DNA of 64,000 nucleotides from Flammeovirgaceae bacterium (GTDB lineage: Bacteria > Bacteroidota > Bacteroidia > Cytophagales > Cyclobacteriaceae): contig JADJRT010000008.1 of NCBI GenBank assembly GCA_016712035.1, positions 127,910 through 191,909 on the forward strand, in the 5' to 3' direction. A program made the translations under genes and the position numbers. Of this stretch, positions 28,410-39,043 are shown piece by piece. How positions within the stretch are numbered: position 1 is the first letter of the stretch; each line of letters starts with the position of its first letter. Below the pieces are notes generated by a model. That model made no database searches and was not told the origin of the DNA. It saw only the letters and a program-made list of their open reading frames with translations.

Positions 28410-29849
28410 ATGAATATTCTGAACTATATCAATGGTCAACTGATTGCTCCGGTCTCAGGACAATACCTCGACAATATTAATCCAGCTGAAGGGAAAGTTT
28501 ATGGAAACATCCCCGACTCGGACAGTGCTGATGTTACCAAGGCGGTAGAGTCTGCTGCGGCTGCATTTCCTATATGGTCGGCAATGCCGTTGACGAAGCG
28601 GGCAAACATCCTTTTAAAAATTGCTGAGTTGATTGATCGCGACTTGGACAAGTTAGCGTTGGCAGAAAGTGCAGATCAAGGCAAGCCTCTTAAACTGGCT
28701 AAGTCGGTGGACATCCCACGCGCTTCGGCTAATCTCAGATTTTATGCTACTGCTTCCATGCATGTAAGCACGGAATCGCACTTGATGGAAGGCGAAGCCA
28801 TTAACTATACAACTCAAACTCCTATCGGTGTAGCGGGTTGTATCTCACCTTGGAACTTACCTCTTTATTTATTTACATGGAAGATAGCACCAGCCCTCGC
28901 GGCTGGCTGCACAGTAGTGGCCAAGCCATCAGAGCTTACACCCATGACCGCTTTCTTATTTTCTAAACTTTGTATTGAAGCTGGATTACCAGCGGGCGTC
29001 TTGAATATTGTTCATGGGCTGGGAAACAAGGTGGGGCAGGCAATTGTAGAGCATCCGGAAGTATCGGTGATTTCATTTACGGGCGGAACAGTAACCGGAA
29101 AAAGAATTGCCGCTACGGCTGCACCCATGTTTAAAAAGCTATCACTCGAATTAGGCGGTAAAAATCCTAACCTCATTTTTGCTGATTGTGATTTTGATCA
29201 AGCAGTAAGCACATCCATTCAATCATCCTTTTCTAATCAAGGCGAAATTTGTTTGTGTGGTTCGCGAATTTTGGTTGAACGAAGTTTGTACAACAAGTTT
29301 ATTGCAGAGTTTGTGAAGCGTACGAAGGAATTAATAGTAGGCGATCCACTGGAAGAGAATACACGTGTAGGAGCGCTGGTTTCAGAAGCCCACATGAATA
29401 AGGTTCTTTCTTATATTGAGTTGGCTAAAAGTGAAGGCGGAGAAATTATTTGTGGAGGAAAACAAGTTTCATTATCGGGTCGATGTGAGAATGGCTATTT
29501 TGTAGAGCCGACTGTAATTGCAGGGTTAGATCAAACCTGCCGCACAAATCAGGAAGAAATTTTTGGACCTGTTGTTACCATCATGCCGTTTGATACAGAA
29601 GAAGAAGCCATTAATTATGCAAATTCAAATGCCTACGGACTGAGTGCCACTATTTGGACGGAAAATTTAAAGCGCGCACATCGCGTATCTCACCAAATTA
29701 AAAGCGGAATCATTTGGGTTAACTGCTGGCTGCTGCGCGATTTGCGTACTCCGTTTGGTGGCATGAAGCAATCTGGTGTTGGGCGTGAGGGCGGCTGGGA
29801 AGCATTACAGTTCTTTACAGAGACGAAGAATGTTTGCATTAAACTATAG
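28410..29849 (+). CDS. Aldehyde dehydrogenase, 2-aminomuconate semialdehyde dehydrogenase type
   Basis: A 479-residue ALDH. The catalytic Cys is in NQGEICLCGSRILVE and the catalytic Glu in KKLSLELGGKNPN; FTGGTVTGKRIAA is the cofactor loop. The segment WVNCWLLRDLRTPFGGMKQSG is the signature I associate with ALDH8A1/2-aminomuconate semialdehyde dehydrogenases. Together with kmo, kynU and the 3-hydroxyanthranilate dioxygenase this suggests the catabolic branch to aminomuconate. The decarboxylase (ACMSD) that would feed it is not in the window. The next gene, pnuC, begins 3 nt later. Confidence 0.88.
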   Translation: MNILNYINGQLIAPVSGQYLDNINPAEGKVYGNIPDSDSADVTKAVESAAAAFPIWSAMPLTKRANILLKIAELIDRDLDKLALAESADQGKPLKLAKSVDIPRASANLRFYATASMHVSTESHLMEGEAINYTTQTPIGVAGCISPWNLPLYLFTWKIAPALAAGCTVVAKPSELTPMTAFLFSKLCIEAGLPAGVLNIVHGLGNKVGQAIVEHPEVSVISFTGGTVTGKRIAATAAPMFKKLSLELGGKNPNLIFADCDFDQAVSTSIQSSFSNQGEICLCGSRILVERSLYNKFIAEFVKRTKELIVGDPLEENTRVGALVSEAHMNKVLSYIELAKSEGGEIICGGKQVSLSGRCENGYFVEPTVIAGLDQTCRTNQEEIFGPVVTIMPFDTEEEAINYANSNAYGLSATIWTENLKRAHRVSHQIKSGIIWVNCWLLRDLRTPFGGMKQSGVGREGGWEALQFFTETKNVCIKL

Positions 29850-29852
29850 GGT

Positions 29853-30515
29853 TTGAAATTCTTCGACATCAATTACACCTTCTTTACAGTTCTGGGTTAC
29901 GCCATGAGCTACGTGGAGTTTTTCGCAGTGATAGCGGGGTTGATTGCTGTAGCCTTATCGGCCAAAGCCAATATCTGGAGTTGGCCTATCGGTATTATTA
30001 ATGTGGTTTTGTCGGCCTTTTTCTATTATCAGATTCAGCTTTATCCGGATATGTTTTTGATGGGTTTCTTTTTTGTAACCAACCTGATGGGCTGGTGGCG
30101 ATGGGGCAATCCAAAAACGGAAGAAGCGGATTGGAAGAAGGAACTGAAGGTAAGTTTTATGAAGCGCAAACATTTTCTGTTTTTGTTCCTTGCGGGATTA
30201 GTAGGAACGTTCCTTGTCGGGACTTTGGCTAGCAAGCTTCACGAATGGTTGCCACTTCTTTTCAATTTACCGAGTGCCTATCCGTTTATCGATTCTTTTA
30301 TTTTGGTAATGAGTGTGATCACTACCTTCCTGATGATTCAAAAGAAAGTGGAGTGTTGGATTATCTGGATTGTCATTGATGTGGTAGCCACCTATCTCTA
30401 CTTTTTAAAAGGGGCGAAATTTTTTGGAGTTGAGTATCTCATCTTTACCCTCATAGCTAGTTTTGCTTTATGGAATTGGATGAAAGAGTATAAAAGTTAT
30501 TCAAAGACTGTATGA
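29853..30515 (+). CDS. pnuC: Nicotinamide riboside transporter
   Basis: A 220-residue membrane protein of the PnuC family. GYAMSYVEFFAVIAGLIAVALSAKANIWSWPIGIINVVL and the WWRWGNPKTEEADW segment are family signatures; the WxxW and YPxMFL elements are visible. I keep the TTG start at 29853 because homologs have residues before the GYxMSYxEF segment; ATG 29904 is an alternative. The stop overlaps nadR by 4 nt, a coupled uptake-kinase pair. Confidence 0.93.
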   Translation: MKFFDINYTFFTVLGYAMSYVEFFAVIAGLIAVALSAKANIWSWPIGIINVVLSAFFYYQIQLYPDMFLMGFFFVTNLMGWWRWGNPKTEEADWKKELKVSFMKRKHFLFLFLAGLVGTFLVGTLASKLHEWLPLLFNLPSAYPFIDSFILVMSVITTFLMIQKKVECWIIWIVIDVVATYLYFLKGAKFFGVEYLIFTLIASFALWNWMKEYKSYSKTV

Positions 30516-31480
30516 AACGGGGATTGGTCATTGGGAAGTTCATGCCACTTCATTATGGGCATATTTCACTCATTGAATTTGCTGCTGCTCATTGCGATGA
30601 ATTGATTGTATCGATGAGTTATAATGCGTTCGATGTTATTTCAGACGAACTTCGGTTTTCCTGGATTATTGAGACTTTTAAAGATCAACCCAATATCAAA
30701 GTGTTCAGCATCGTGGATGACTTTGATCGGGAAGATTTGTCATTAAATGAACGAACTAAAATCTGGGCCGATCGGATGCGCCAAGTATACCCTCCCATCG
30801 ACATTATTTTCAGTTCTGAAGAGTATGGAATTCCATTTGCAAAAAATTTAAGAGCTGAGCATAAAAGTTTTGATCCCGAGCGAAAACTATTTCCTGTTTC
30901 CGCTACCCGCATCAGAAAAAAGCCTTTTGCGTACTGGAAGTTTATTCCTAAGGCGGTTCGACCATTCTTTGTAAAGAAGATTTGTTTTTACGGACCAGAG
31001 AGTACTGGTAAAACTTTTCTAGCTCAAAAATTAGCGACTTATTACCATACTGAATTTGTGCCCGAAGTGGCCCGCGAAGTGGTTACTTCAAATGATTTTA
31101 CACTTGAGGATATCATTAAGATAGGCTACATGCATGTGGATCGTATTAAGGAGAAAACAAGAACAGCTAATAAAATTTTATTCTGCGATACCGATGCTAT
31201 CACCACACAAATTTATTGTCGCCATTATCTAGGCAGTGTGCCGCAAGTCTTATTCGAGTTGGAAAAGGAAATCATTTATGATCAATATTTTCTGTTTGAT
31301 ATAGATGTGCCTTGGGTGAACGATGGGATGCGCGATTTAGGAGAGCGAAGGAAGGAGTTGTTTGATATTTTCAAAAGAGAATTAGAAACTAGGAATCTGC
31401 CTTATTTACTTGTTAAAGGTGACTATGAAGAGCGAGCGCGATTTGTAACAATGGAAGTTGAGAAAATGCTTAGCCATTAA
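30512..31480 (+). CDS. nadR: NadR-type NMN adenylyltransferase/ribosylnicotinamide kinase
   Basis: Bifunctional protein turning nicotinamide riboside into NAD. Residues 1 to about 150 are the adenylyltransferase (GLVIGKFMPLHYGHISLIEFA with HxGH; SATRIRKKPF). Residues from about 155 are the riboside kinase with P-loop CFYGPESTGKTFLAQKLA. The N-terminal helix-turn-helix repressor domain of enterobacterial NadR is absent. It overlaps pnuC by 4 nt; together they make an NR salvage unit next to the kynurenine genes. Confidence 0.93.
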   Translation: MKRGLVIGKFMPLHYGHISLIEFAAAHCDELIVSMSYNAFDVISDELRFSWIIETFKDQPNIKVFSIVDDFDREDLSLNERTKIWADRMRQVYPPIDIIFSSEEYGIPFAKNLRAEHKSFDPERKLFPVSATRIRKKPFAYWKFIPKAVRPFFVKKICFYGPESTGKTFLAQKLATYYHTEFVPEVAREVVTSNDFTLEDIIKIGYMHVDRIKEKTRTANKILFCDTDAITTQIYCRHYLGSVPQVLFELEKEIIYDQYFLFDIDVPWVNDGMRDLGERRKELFDIFKRELETRNLPYLLVKGDYEERARFVTMEVEKMLSH

Positions 31481-31696
31481 TTTGTTTTGTTCAAATCCAG
31501 AGCGCAGAAGTAGAATAATAGCAAACGCGTAAAATTCAAATAGCATTTCTCTATTATCTTACACAAGATCAGCGAAGGATCTCCTAAAGGTGCATCATCC
31601 AAAGCCATGGAGAAGTATTCACGATTTATCATTCTACTAACATTCAGCTAATAAATCGCTCTGGATTCGGCTCAGTTTTATTTCTTAGCTCATTAC

Positions 31697-32698
31697 CTAA
31701 TTTGTTGACTGAGAAAGGCTCAAAATAAAATCAGTAATAATCGCATCGCGATTAAAGTTTTCCCAGATTTTTATTTTGTGTTGATTAGCGGGTCGCTCAA
31801 GCCACTGCCCATTCGTGAAAAGCGGTGCGGGAATCTCTTTCATAGTTGCCCATGAATTATTTTTTACAATTGCTACAGCAGCCATATCAAAGAGTGGCCG
31901 TGCTTTTAAATCGCTGTTCATCGTATAGTGTTCAAATAAATCTATAGAGTAGTCACCAAAACAATAGAACTCTCCGCCATGACGCCCAATAACAGGTTTC
32001 GCAATGTGTGGACCTAATCCCGGCATTGTTTTATTAATCTCTTCTTTCGTGATCTGCACAGCATCCGTGCCACTGGGTTTGCCATAGCGTACCGTTACCA
32101 TTTCAAAATCAATGTTCTTGTTTAATAGATAATTCATAGCGATCGTGTCATTATTTTGATTGTGCTCGCCTGATTCCGGATAATTGGAGCCCCAACCATA
32201 CCAACCGTATTCTTTCAGCAATTGTTTGGATCCTTCTCTATAGCCAAAGCAATGTTGGAAAGTTTACCCACCGCAAGCACAACTAACTTTTCGCTTGACG
32301 GTTTGTGCGCCCTCTTCAATAATAGCATCTACCGCATCCTTACCATCATAGCGATCAGCCTCTATTGTTGGAAGAATTTCCTGATAGGGCTTGTCAGCGC
32401 CCTTCCATACTGGCAGTGTGTCTGCATCACAAAGCTGAAGCACACGAATGGCTTCAGAATATTGTAATTCAATGCCCCCACCACTGGAAGTTGTATTGAT
32501 GGTAATGGCCTCGATTTTAAAGGTAGCCTGATTGAATAGCAAATAGGCTAGCGCGTGTTGATCATCTAACTCGTTATTGGTATCAGTATCGAAGATGACC
32601 CGAATTTTATTTTGCGCTTCTTTTTCCTGTTTGGGAGATTGACAACCAACGCTCATTAATGCGATTACAATCGCGGAAAGCGCCTGGATATATTTCAT
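31697..32698 (-). CDS. Nucleoside hydrolase lipoprotein (two indels)
   Basis: Inosine-uridine-preferring nucleoside hydrolase family. The N-terminus is a lipoprotein signal (MSVGCQSP). The calcium-binding DxDxxxxDD motif is present as FDTDTNNELDDQHAL. Two frame pieces are joined through LAVGKLSNIALAIEKDPKQLL by removing one base near 32295 and adding one near 32228, giving about 333 residues. It probably cleaves nucleosides to base plus ribose in the periplasm. Downstream of the transporter and ADP-ribosylglycohydrolase genes, it is the last gene of the minus-strand cluster. The 216 nt after it hold nothing I recognise. Confidence 0.85.
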
Positions 32699-32737
32699 GA
32701 AGTTGAATTTATTTTTTGATGTGTCTGATTCAATTTA

Positions 32738-33732
32738 TTATCTCGAGAAAATTATAGTTGCCAGTCCGATCATATAAAAGAGCAACATCAAATTTAAAAT
32801 CCTATGAACGATAGGAGGTGCATTTTTAAATTCCTTCCAGATATAGATTCCCCAAATGGCAGCCACCACCGTGGCCCCTTGCCCAAGACCGTATGAAATC
32901 GCGGGTCCTGCTTGTTCCGATGCCAGTATGCTGAATGACATGCCTAGGCTCCAGATACCTCCTCCCAGAATCCCCATCAAATGATTGCGACTCGTGCCTT
33001 TAAAATATTCGGAGATGTTGACTTGCGAACCCGTAATAGGAAAACGCATAAGTAAACTATTGAAAACGAAATTGCTCGCTAGTATGCCAAGCGAAAAAAG
33101 GAACAAAGCTGTGTAGGGGTTAGTTTTAACGCTTCCGGGTTAGCAAAATCAATAGTCATTGAGTTGGCAACATACTTATAGAATAAGCCCATCATACAGC
33201 CGCTAATAACAGATAGCAACAATCCTTTCGAAGATGTTTGCTTTTGTCCAGCCGCTTGTCTTTTAAAGGCGTAGGCGTTTAATCCGATAGCTGCCGCAAC
33301 GCAAGCAACACCTGCGAATAGAATGAGCGGATCGCCCACCGGAGCATCCAGGTAGTTAACAATTACACCAATCACTAAAGCTAACCCAATACCAACAGGA
33401 AAAGCTACGGACATGCCGGCAATGGCAATAGCGGCACTCAGTAAAATATTAGCAGCGTTAAAAATAATACCGCCCACAAATGCCGATCTTAAATTAGAAT
33501 TTGACGCCTGATTGATATCATCCATAAAGGAACGACCATTTTCTCCCATACTGCCCAACGTCAACGCGAGAAAGAGCGTAAAAATTAAAATACCCAGCAC
33601 ATAGTCCCAATAAAATAATTCAAATCGCCAGTTTCCGGCAGTCAACTTTTGCGTATTGGCCCATGAGCCCCAACAAAGCATGGTGATGAAGCAAAAGATA
33701 ACTGCAATGGAATAGCTCTCAATAATGAACAT
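32738..33732 (-). CDS. RhaT/GRP-type sugar (or nucleoside) transporter (one frameshift)
   Basis: Ten-helix DMT-superfamily transporter of about 331 residues after rejoining two pieces near 33107. The first piece (FIIESYSIAVIFCFITMLCWGSWANTQ, VAFPVGIGLALVIGVIVNYL) and the second (GILGGGIWSLGMSFSILASEQAGPAISYGLGQGATVVAAIWG) match glucose/ribose-porter-like proteins. Its ATG lies 5 nt after the corrected stop of the ADP-ribosylglycohydrolase. Substrate is presumably ribose or a nucleoside, by neighbourhood only. Confidence 0.8.
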
Positions 33733-33737
33733 AACAA

Positions 33738-34954
33738 TTATTTTTTGGATGGATCATTCTGGTAAATCAGGATGTTGTTTACATACAATGAAAAGTCTGG
33801 CGTTGGATTCAAAACTTTTATGTCGATGGTGTGCTCACCGGTAGTAAACTCATAAATCCAGTACACTTCATGTCTGCGTGTGGTGAAGCGATCCGGTAAA
33901 ACGATTTTTTCTTGCGTATTGCCATCAATGGAAATAGTTGTGTTAAAAGTGACCCAGTTTCCAGTAGTCCGGAATTTTTTTCATAGCCAAGCAATGTGCC
34001 TAATATTCCTCCGGCAGATGATGGATTACAATCCGAATCCTGACCCGCATGCGTGCTTACCTCCATAGTTTTTGAGAAATCGCCCTCCCCATAGAGCAAT
34101 CCTAAAACAATGTAACCAGCGTTTACTTTTGCATCAATATTAAAGGGAACGAATACTCCATCAGGGCAACCCACTTCACTTGTCCACTTGCGTTGAATTT
34201 CAAACCAGGTTTGTTTCCAATCGGTTGGATATTTTTCATGCCATTGAATAACATCATTAATACACTGATAAAAAGTGCTTTCTTTCGGAATCATTTTCAA
34301 ACTTTCTTTAACCACATAGTATATATCGTCCGAAGTAAAGGCTAACGAATACATTGCGCTTACATAAACGCCTCCGTACCAACCATCGCCATAATTCATA
34401 ATATGACCAATGCTATCTCCCACGGTCGCGGCTGTATTAGGCATGCCTGGCGACATGAGCCCGGCAAAATCTGCTTCGATTTGAAAATCGATATCATCGG
34501 CATGCGGATTATTTAGCCAATGTCCGGATTGTGGTGCTTTTATTCCATTGAGAATATTATAGCGCCCCGCCTGGTTGGCATGCCAGAGCATATACTCTGC
34601 ATTTGCATACGCTTGAGCATGAGCCGAAACTGGAGCATCTAATCCATGCTTCTCAAACACATCAACGAAGGTTAAATCCATGTACAAATCATCATAGAGT
34701 CCGGCACTCTCGGTCATTGTTTTACGGATGTAGCCATCATACCACTCAATCGGCACATAATCATTTATCATGGTTCCATTGAATTGAAACTCTGTGGGGC
34801 CGCCATAGGTTACGCCAATAACCTGACCCGCCCAGCCGCCTTTGATTTTATTGAGAAGTTCCGGTTTGGATATTTCCAATCGCGCGGTTGAAGTTGGAGG
34901 AGGCGGAGAGGTGCATCCGATAATGATTAGGAGAGCAATCGATATTCTTTTCAT
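33738..34954 (-). CDS. ADP-ribosylglycohydrolase-family lipoprotein (one frameshift)
   Basis: Secreted ADP-ribosyl-glycohydrolase (DraG/ARH fold) of about 405 residues. The lipoprotein signal is LLIIIGCTSPPP. The early KIKGGWAGQVIGVTYGG and DDLYMDLTF segments, and the late HAGQDSDCNPSSAGGILG motif, carry the acidic metal ligands expected for the dinuclear Mg site. Restoring one A in the run near 33980 extends the C-terminus to TAA 33738, giving a beta-rich tail (FSLYVNNILIYQND). It may hydrolyse ADP-ribose-like or ribosylated substrates outside the cytoplasm and feed ribose to the neighbouring transporter and kinase. Confidence 0.83.
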
Positions 34955-34964
34955 AGTAACAAGA

Positions 34965-35872
34965 TTAAGGTACTTTCAAATCCTTCCGAAAGGGCATGGA
35001 CGCTTGCGCACCCATGCGAGTGACTGAGATTGATGCTGCAAGACACGCGAACGCAACACCTTCTTCCAACGATTTTCCTTCGGCTAGTGCAACGGCTAAG
35101 GCTCCGTTGAAGCAGTCACCAGCCGCGGTGGTATCCACTGCGGTAACAGTTGGGGAGGTTACAATACCAGACTTTTTTCCATCCAACCAAAACGCGCCAC
35201 GTTTGCCAAGCGTAATGATAACTTTCTGCACTCCTTTTTGGTGCAGCACAATGGCTGCCTTCTTAGCAGATTCATCATCATAAATTTGAATACCACTTAA
35301 CAACTGAGATTCCGTTTCGTTGGGCGTGATGGCAAAAAGTTTTCTAAGAGATGATTCGCTAATGATAGTAGCTGGTGCGGGATTAAGAATAACAGAGACA
35401 TTTCGTTTGCTACACTCTTCAATGATGTACTCAACCGTGGCGAGGGGAATCTCCAACTGCACTAAAACAAAAGCGGGACTTTTTAACTCTTTAAAAAAAG
35501 AATCTAATGTTTGTGGGAATATTTGTCCATTAGCACCGGGCGCAACGGTAATGCAATTCTCACCTTTTGCATCTACATTAATCAAGGCAATACCCGAAGG
35601 ATGATTTTTATCTATCGAAAGAAACCGGGTGTTGATATTTTCTTTTTGAATTGTTCGATGCTTTGCGTTCCAAACAAATCATTTCCAACCCGAGCCACTA
35701 AAGTAACATCACCACCCAATCGGGCAGCGGCCACCGCCTGATTGGCACCTTTTCCACCCGCATTCATTAAGAAAGTACCACCCAGAACTGTTTCACCCGG
35801 AGCGGGGAGTCGCTCAGATTTTATTACCATGTCGGTATTAGAACTTCCAATGATGTAAATGGAATTCTTCAT
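34965..35872 (-). CDS. rbsK: Ribokinase (one frameshift)
   Basis: PfkB-family kinase phosphorylating D-ribose at O5. The N-terminal GSSNTDMVIKSERLPAPGET and NAGGKGANQAVAAARLGG are ribokinase signatures. The C-terminal DTTAAGDCFNGALAVALAEG holds the catalytic Asp and anion hole. The frame breaks near 35640 in an A run; adding one A restores FKKENINTRFLSIDKNHPSG, total about 302 residues. It lies 10 nt upstream of the ADP-ribosylglycohydrolase gene in the same operon direction. Confidence 0.93.
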
Positions 35873-35908
35873 ATCAAAAAAAGTAAAAACCTAGAACCTG
35901 ATTTTCAA

Positions 35909-36781
35909 TTAGAAATGCTTACCGGCAATTTCACTCTCAAAAACTTCCACACACTTTCGATCCTGCAAAGTCACAAAGCAAGTTTTTCCATCCGGGCCAC
36001 CGAATGTAATGTTGCTGGTCAGTTTGCCTTTCATTTCCACTTCGCGAATCAATTTGCCAGCGGGCGAAAGAATGGCGACCGTTCCTTTACCATGACGGGT
36101 AACATATAGATTGCCTTGCTTATCGCACTTCATGCCGTCCATGCCAAAATCATCGAACTGATAGAAGGATTTCTTGTTTGAAATATCTCCTTTCTTATTC
36201 ACATCAAACACCCAGATGGTTCGTTGCACACTTTCGTTCACATATAATTTCTTTTCATCGGGACTTAACTCAACACCATTCGTAGTGCCCATGTTATCAG
36301 CTAAGAGGACTGATTTCCCAAGTCCATCGATGCGCCACAATTTTCCGGTGCCTTCTTTCCAATTCGGATCGGATGCAAAAAGCTGACCTTTTTTATTAAT
36401 ACAGAGATCGTTGGGTTGATTGAAGCTATCATTATGAACATACACGCTGACTGCTTTTGTCTTTGAGTCCACCCGTAGTACATTGTGTCCTTTCCAATCG
36501 GCCAACAGCATATTTTCTTTTTTATCGAACATGATAGCGTTCGCTATACTACCCTCCGATAACGTAACATATAATTCCACTTCGCCATTGGTTCGCACCA
36601 GGCCGATGGTTCCGTCTTTTTGATAGTTCACTACAAAAAGATTGCCTGCTTTGTTTACGTTAGGGCCTTCAATATTTTCGGAGAATAGGTTTTCGGCCGT
36701 TAAATCGCGCGCCACATAGGGTTGAGCATAACCTCTTAATAAGGCTAAAATGAAAATGACGGCAAGACTTATTTTTTTCAA
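35909..36781 (-). CDS. SMP-30/gluconolactonase-like secreted beta-propeller
   Basis: A 290-residue protein with a signal peptide (ISLAVIFILALLRGYAQ) and SMP-30/LRE-like propeller motifs: ENIEGPNVNKAGNLFVVNY, QPNDLCINKKGQLFASDPNW, TTNGVELSPDEKKLYVNES and GMDGMKCDKQGNLYVTRHGKG. Such proteins hydrolyse sugar lactones using a divalent metal; acidic and Asn ligands are visible in these repeats. Its start overlaps the FucP-like permease end by 4 nt, so both belong to one sugar-use operon. Confidence 0.87.
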   Translation of the reverse strand: MKKISLAVIFILALLRGYAQPYVARDLTAENLFSENIEGPNVNKAGNLFVVNYQKDGTIGLVRTNGEVELYVTLSEGSIANAIMFDKKENMLLADWKGHNVLRVDSKTKAVSVYVHNDSFNQPNDLCINKKGQLFASDPNWKEGTGKLWRIDGLGKSVLLADNMGTTNGVELSPDEKKLYVNESVQRTIWVFDVNKKGDISNKKSFYQFDDFGMDGMKCDKQGNLYVTRHGKGTVAILSPAGKLIREVEMKGKLTSNITFGGPDGKTCFVTLQDRKCVEVFESEIAGKHF

Positions 36782-38037
36782 ACGGGCTTTCCTACTTTAT
36801 GACCTTTAACAGCGTAGTATAAGATATATAAATAGAGTGGAATCATAATAATATAGGCAGTCTGGCGATTGGTAACATCAGCCAATGCACCATAGGCAAG
36901 TGGCAGAACTGCGCCACCCGCTATGCCCATAATTAACAAGGCCGAAGCGGTCTTAGTAAAACTTCCCAACTTATCAAGGGCCAATGGCCAAATGCATGGC
37001 CACATTAGTGTATTGGCAAAACTCAATAAAACAACGAAGAAGATGGAAATTCCACCGTTTGATGCCAGCGCACAAATTGTAAAGATCACACCAAGGATTG
37101 CACTTACCGTGAGGGCATTTTTTTGACTTATGTATTTTGGCATAACCAAAATACCCACCAGGTAGCAAACAACTAAGGCAATTAAACTGTAGATGCCAAA
37201 TTTGCTTGAGGTATTCAAATCAAAGCCCTGATATTGTCCATATAACCCTATAGTATCAATGGCAATTACTTCAACACCCACATACATAAAAAGGCAAACA
37301 ACACCCAAAATCAAATGTGTAAAATCGAATATTGATTTTTTCTTACTTGCTTCTGATGTTGCCGTTACTTCATCTTCAGGATCGATTTCAGGCAGATTTG
37401 CCTTCAGGATTAACAGGGCTAATCCCATAAGAACAACGGCCATAATAGTATATGGAAAAATTACCCGTGAGGCCAGGACATCTAATTCCATAGCCAATTC
37501 GCTACCACTTAACGACTGAATTTTCTGAGAAAAATCACCTGCGTCACTAAAAAGTAGTTCAACCAAAACAAAAATACCGATCATGCCGGCTACCTTATTA
37601 CAAATGCCCATGATACTTATTCTTCGGGCTGCACTTTCGATTGGACCCAAATTAGTTACGTAGGGATTAGAGGCAGTTTGTAATAACGTCAAACCAGTTC
37701 CTTGCGTGAATAATCCTAAAAGAAAAAGTGGTTAGGAGCGAGCATGAGCAGCGGGTATAAAGATTAAAGACCCAACACCCATAACAGCTAACCCTACAGC
37801 CATTCCTTTAGTAAATCCTGTCTTCTTAAGAATATAAGATGAAGGAATCGCCATTACGAAATAAGAAATATAGAAGGCCAGTGTAACAAAATAAGCTTGA
37901 AAGTCGGTGAGTTCGCAAGCCTGTTTTAGAAAGGGTATAAGTACGCTGTTAAGCCATGTAACAAAACCAAAAATGAAGAATAGAATACCAATAATGGTAA
38001 TGGACATCAGGTAACTGGAAGGTTTTGTTTGGGTCAT
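36778..38037 (-). CDS. FucP/GluP-type MFS sugar permease interrupted by an in-frame stop
   Basis: L-fucose/glucose:H+ symporter-like MFS protein, 419 residues if the TAA at 37732-37734 is read through. N-terminal FFIFGFVTWLNSVLIPFLKQA and the later ETASNPYVTNLG-like segment (TASNPYVTNLGPIESAARR) are hallmarks. Unlike the other breaks in this window, both halves are in the same frame; the family has Tyr at this position (ARSYPLFLLGLF), so a single substitution or two compensating indels explain it. Could be a real nonsense mutation. Substrate unknown. Confidence 0.85.
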
Positions 38038-38071
38038 TGTAGGTAGGGTTAGACTTTAAGGGGTAAACTTC

Positions 38072-38079
38072 TATTTTTG
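38072..38079 (+). promoter_or_regulatory. Candidate Bacteroidota -7 element
   Basis: tatttttg fits TAnnTTTG and lies in the short divergent gap between the permease and the nucleotidyltransferase. No clear TTTG -33 partner is visible. If used, transcription would start near 38085, which argues against translation beginning at TTG 38077. Confidence 0.3.
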
Positions 38080-38130
38080 CACAAGTATAAAATATCAGGT
38101 AATTACTCACTTTTAATTTATTCAAGCAAA

Positions 38131-39036
38131 TTGAAGACAGACCAAAAACTTTCCCTACTCGTGATGGCCGCTGGCATGGGTAGCCGATATGGTGGAATTA
38201 AGCAGATTGATGGCTTTGGCCCCAATGGCGAAACCATTATGGATTACTCTTTATATGATGCGCTACGGGTAGGCTTTACACAAGTGGTATTTATTGTGCG
38301 CGAGGAGATTAAGGAAACCGTAAAAGAAATTTTTTTACCGAAGCTGCAAGGCAAAGCGGAAGTACATTTTGTTGTTCAGTCATTGGATAAATATGTACCC
38401 GATGCATACAAGCCGGTTAACAGAAAAAAACCTTGGGGCACGACTCACGCCATGTTGTGCGGTAAAGAGGTAATTGACGGACCTTTTGCCGTGATCAATG
38501 CGGACGATTTTTATGGGAAGGAAGCGTTTGAATCTCTGGCCAGTTTCTTTCGAAATGCGCCTGCGCATCATCATGCGATGGTAGGTTATACCTTACAAAA
38601 TGTTTTGTCAGAACATGGCAGCGTTTCGCGGGGAGTAGCTACTCCTGATGCCGATGGATATTTACAAAGTATGAAGGAGCACACCGTAATTGTTAAAGAA
38701 GGAGAAAAGATTATTTCAAAATGGAAAGAAGGCGATGAGGTGTTGAGCAGTGAAGTACAAGTGTCCATGAATTGTTGGGGCTTTCAACCCGAAGCCTTTG
38801 CGTTAACGGAAAAGATGTTTACCGATTTCGTAGCAAAAAATCACAGTAATTCATCGGCTGAATTTTATATTGCTTTAATGGTGAGCGAATTGATTAAACA
38901 GGGTTTAGGGAAAGTGCACATATTACCGGGTGGCAAAACCTGGTTTGGTGTTACATATAAAGAAGACAAAGAAGAGGTTTCGCAGAAGATAAAAAATCTT
39001 GTAAAAGCAGGGGTGTACCCTTCTAAATTATGGTGA
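38131..39036 (+). CDS. Sugar-1-phosphate nucleotidyltransferase-like protein
   Basis: About 301 residues with the NTP-transferase signature LLVMAAGMGSRYGGIKQIDGFGPNGETIMDYSL close to the N-terminus and NADDFYG for the metal-binding Asp. I place the start at TTG 38131; the frame is open back to TTG 38077 but that overlaps the candidate promoter element. The next gene is a sugar kinase 7 nt downstream. The pair suggests salvage of a free sugar (for example a HexNAc) to a nucleotide sugar. The exact substrate is unknown. Confidence 0.78.
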   Translation: MKTDQKLSLLVMAAGMGSRYGGIKQIDGFGPNGETIMDYSLYDALRVGFTQVVFIVREEIKETVKEIFLPKLQGKAEVHFVVQSLDKYVPDAYKPVNRKKPWGTTHAMLCGKEVIDGPFAVINADDFYGKEAFESLASFFRNAPAHHHAMVGYTLQNVLSEHGSVSRGVATPDADGYLQSMKEHTVIVKEGEKIISKWKEGDEVLSSEVQVSMNCWGFQPEAFALTEKMFTDFVAKNHSNSSAEFYIALMVSELIKQGLGKVHILPGGKTWFGVTYKEDKEEVSQKIKNLVKAGVYPSKLW

Positions 39037-39043
39037 CAATCTT

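Noticed and set aside
28410..29849. Betaine aldehyde dehydrogenase
   Set aside because: The NCWLLRDLRTPFGG segment and kynurenine-gene neighbours fit an aminomuconate semialdehyde dehydrogenase better.
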